This document shows positions 63,217 through 64,000 of a DNA stretch of 64,000 bases, piece by piece. This stretch comes from Phormidium tenue FACHB-1052 (GTDB lineage Bacteria; Cyanobacteriota; Cyanobacteriia; Phormidesmidales; Phormidesmidaceae). The notes under the pieces are model-generated. The model had not been told where the DNA came from, did no database searches, and was given only the letters and a program-made list of their open reading frames with translations. The DNA lies in contig NZ_JACJQN010000002.1 in the NCBI RefSeq assembly GCF_014696675.1, positions 124,001 through 188,000 on the forward strand, in the 5' to 3' direction. The first letter of the stretch is position 1. Every line of letters begins with the position of its first letter. The position numbers and the translations under genes were made by a program.

Positions 63217-64000
63217 CTAACGAACCGTTGTCTGCATTTCTGAGAGAGTTGTCTTGCCATACTCGCCTGCCTTAATGCGAGAAACATAGTCACCGTGCTC
63301 GTTATTGATATCTACGCCGTTAGCGACTACGCCTAGGACATTTGCCTGAGATCTTTCTAAGAAAGACTTCGCTGCTAGTGCGTTTGCAGAATCTACTTTT
63401 CTAGGTCTTAGTACTAACAAGACACCGTCAGCCATGCGCCCTAGCACCGCTGCATCCGCAGCCCCAAGCAGCGGTGGCGTGTCAATCAAAATATAGTCAT
63501 ACTGCCGTTTCATCTGTTGAAGTAGATCCGCCATACGCTCAGAATCGAGGATAGCTAGGGGGTTAGGGGGAAGAGCCCCAGCCGTCATAAGAGTTAGATT
63601 CTCAGAAATTTGGTGTATAACATCTTGTTGAGTTTCTTCTCTAATCAGCACTTGACTTAGGCCAGCCCGATTAATGACGTCCCAAATGTGATGTTGTGAT
63701 GGAGATCGCAGATCGGCATCAATAAGCAATACCTGTTTACCGGAATGGGCTAAAGTTGCAGCTAAGTTAGCCGAGACCGCAGATTTACCCTCTTCTGACA
63801 CTGAACTGGTTACAGCAATGATGCGGTGAGGGGTGTCAGAACTGGTGAACTTTAGATTCGCTTGAAGCATTTGAAAAGCTGCCGAGACCATGGGTTGGTC
63901 TCTATCCAAAGCTGGAACATAAGCAGAGCGGTCAAGTCTACCAGCAAGGTAAGCTGCGGAACCTTCACTTTCAGGTCTAGTGCGAAACTTAGGAACTAGA
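63217..64000 (-). CDS. Wzc/CpsD-like polysaccharide co-polymerase, C-terminal kinase domain, 5' end off window
   Basis: The frame is open to the right edge, so only the last ~260 residues are seen. BY-kinase motifs: degenerate Walker A TSSVSEEGKSAVSAN, Walker A' LLIDADLRSP, Walker B YILIDTPP. Before it MVSAAFQMLQANLKF is the usual link region of Wzc-type proteins. Ends without a Tyr cluster (KTTLSEMQTTVR), unusual for BY-kinases, which autophosphorylate C-terminal tyrosines; only one Tyr (in AGEYGKT) is near. Controls chain length of the exported polymer with Wza. Confidence 0.85.
   Translation of the reverse strand, partial: LVPKFRTRPESEGSAAYLAGRLDRSAYVPALDRDQPMVSAAFQMLQANLKFTSSDTPHRIIAVTSSVSEEGKSAVSANLAATLAHSGKQVLLIDADLRSPSQHHIWDVINRAGLSQVLIREETQQDVIHQISENLTLMTAGALPPNPLAILDSERMADLLQQMKRQYDYILIDTPPLLGAADAAVLGRMADGVLLVLRPRKVDSANALAAKSFLERSQANVLGVVANGVDINNEHGDYVSRIKAGEYGKTTLSEMQTTVR

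Noticed and set aside
1-64000. Insertion sequences or transposases
   Set aside because: No DDE or other transposase-like frame and no terminal inverted repeat pair with target duplication was noticed.

Overview
The window looks like cyanobacterial chromosome carrying an integrated mobile element. Evidence is the many HIP1-type sites (GCGATCGC and close variants), a cobI gene, cyanobacteria-typical small conserved proteins, and a conjugation system of the type found on cyanobacterial plasmids. Overall the content suggests a filamentous (Leptolyngbya/Nodosilinea-like) cyanobacterium; that placement is inference. About 56-60% GC seems typical, with AT-rich islands.

Positions 1 to about 36283 are the right-hand part of an integrative conjugative element (ICE). 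A tyrosine integrase (34886-36049) lies just inside the 3' end of a tRNA-Gly(CCC) gene (36283-36353), the usual architecture of an ICE inserted in a tRNA gene; the left end and probably the relaxase lie outside the window. A leftward, very compact block (22601 to 1) encodes a VirB/VirD4-type conjugation apparatus: VirB2-like pilin, VirB3-, VirB4-, VirB5-, VirB6-, VirB8-, VirB10- and VirB9-like proteins, an M23 peptidase, and the VirD4 coupling protein. Cargo and processing proteins follow: a 556-residue protein, a DarB-like DNA methyltransferase plus strawberry-notch helicase, two paralogous small proteins, and a primase-polymerase. A ParA pair is transcribed divergently (23268-24480).

Between conjugation and integration genes (24.5-36 kb) lie accessory and regulatory functions: a large STAND/NACHT NTPase divergent from a small protein with a membrane-type helical N-terminus, a ParD/ParE-like toxin-antitoxin pair, a dense cluster of CGGTAGAC repeats, a TOPRIM/DUF3987 replication-type protein, a short promoter-terminator unit, excisionase-like and Ner/Nlp-like DNA-binding proteins, a LexA/CI-like S24 repressor, and an acidic protein downstream of the integrase. 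The STAND protein and its divergent partner share a short motif (once at the NTPase N-terminus, twice at the partner C-terminus). This matches the logic of NLR/amyloid-signalled cell-death pairs and is the best candidate for an undescribed system here.

Positions 36.9-57.4 kb are ordinary chromosome: HD phosphohydrolase, OppC-like permease, GlsB-like membrane protein, esterase, lipoprotein, two glycosyltransferases, msrA, an M20 amidohydrolase, pheS, surE, MBL hydrolase, ribF, MoxR ATPase, a small conserved cyanobacterial protein, mltA, a CPA1 antiporter, cobI and a TonB-like protein. From 57.5 kb to the right edge is an AT-richer exopolysaccharide region: ABC exporter/flippase, O-antigen ligase/polymerase, Wza-type export protein and the C-terminal kinase domain of a Wzc-type co-polymerase that runs off the window.
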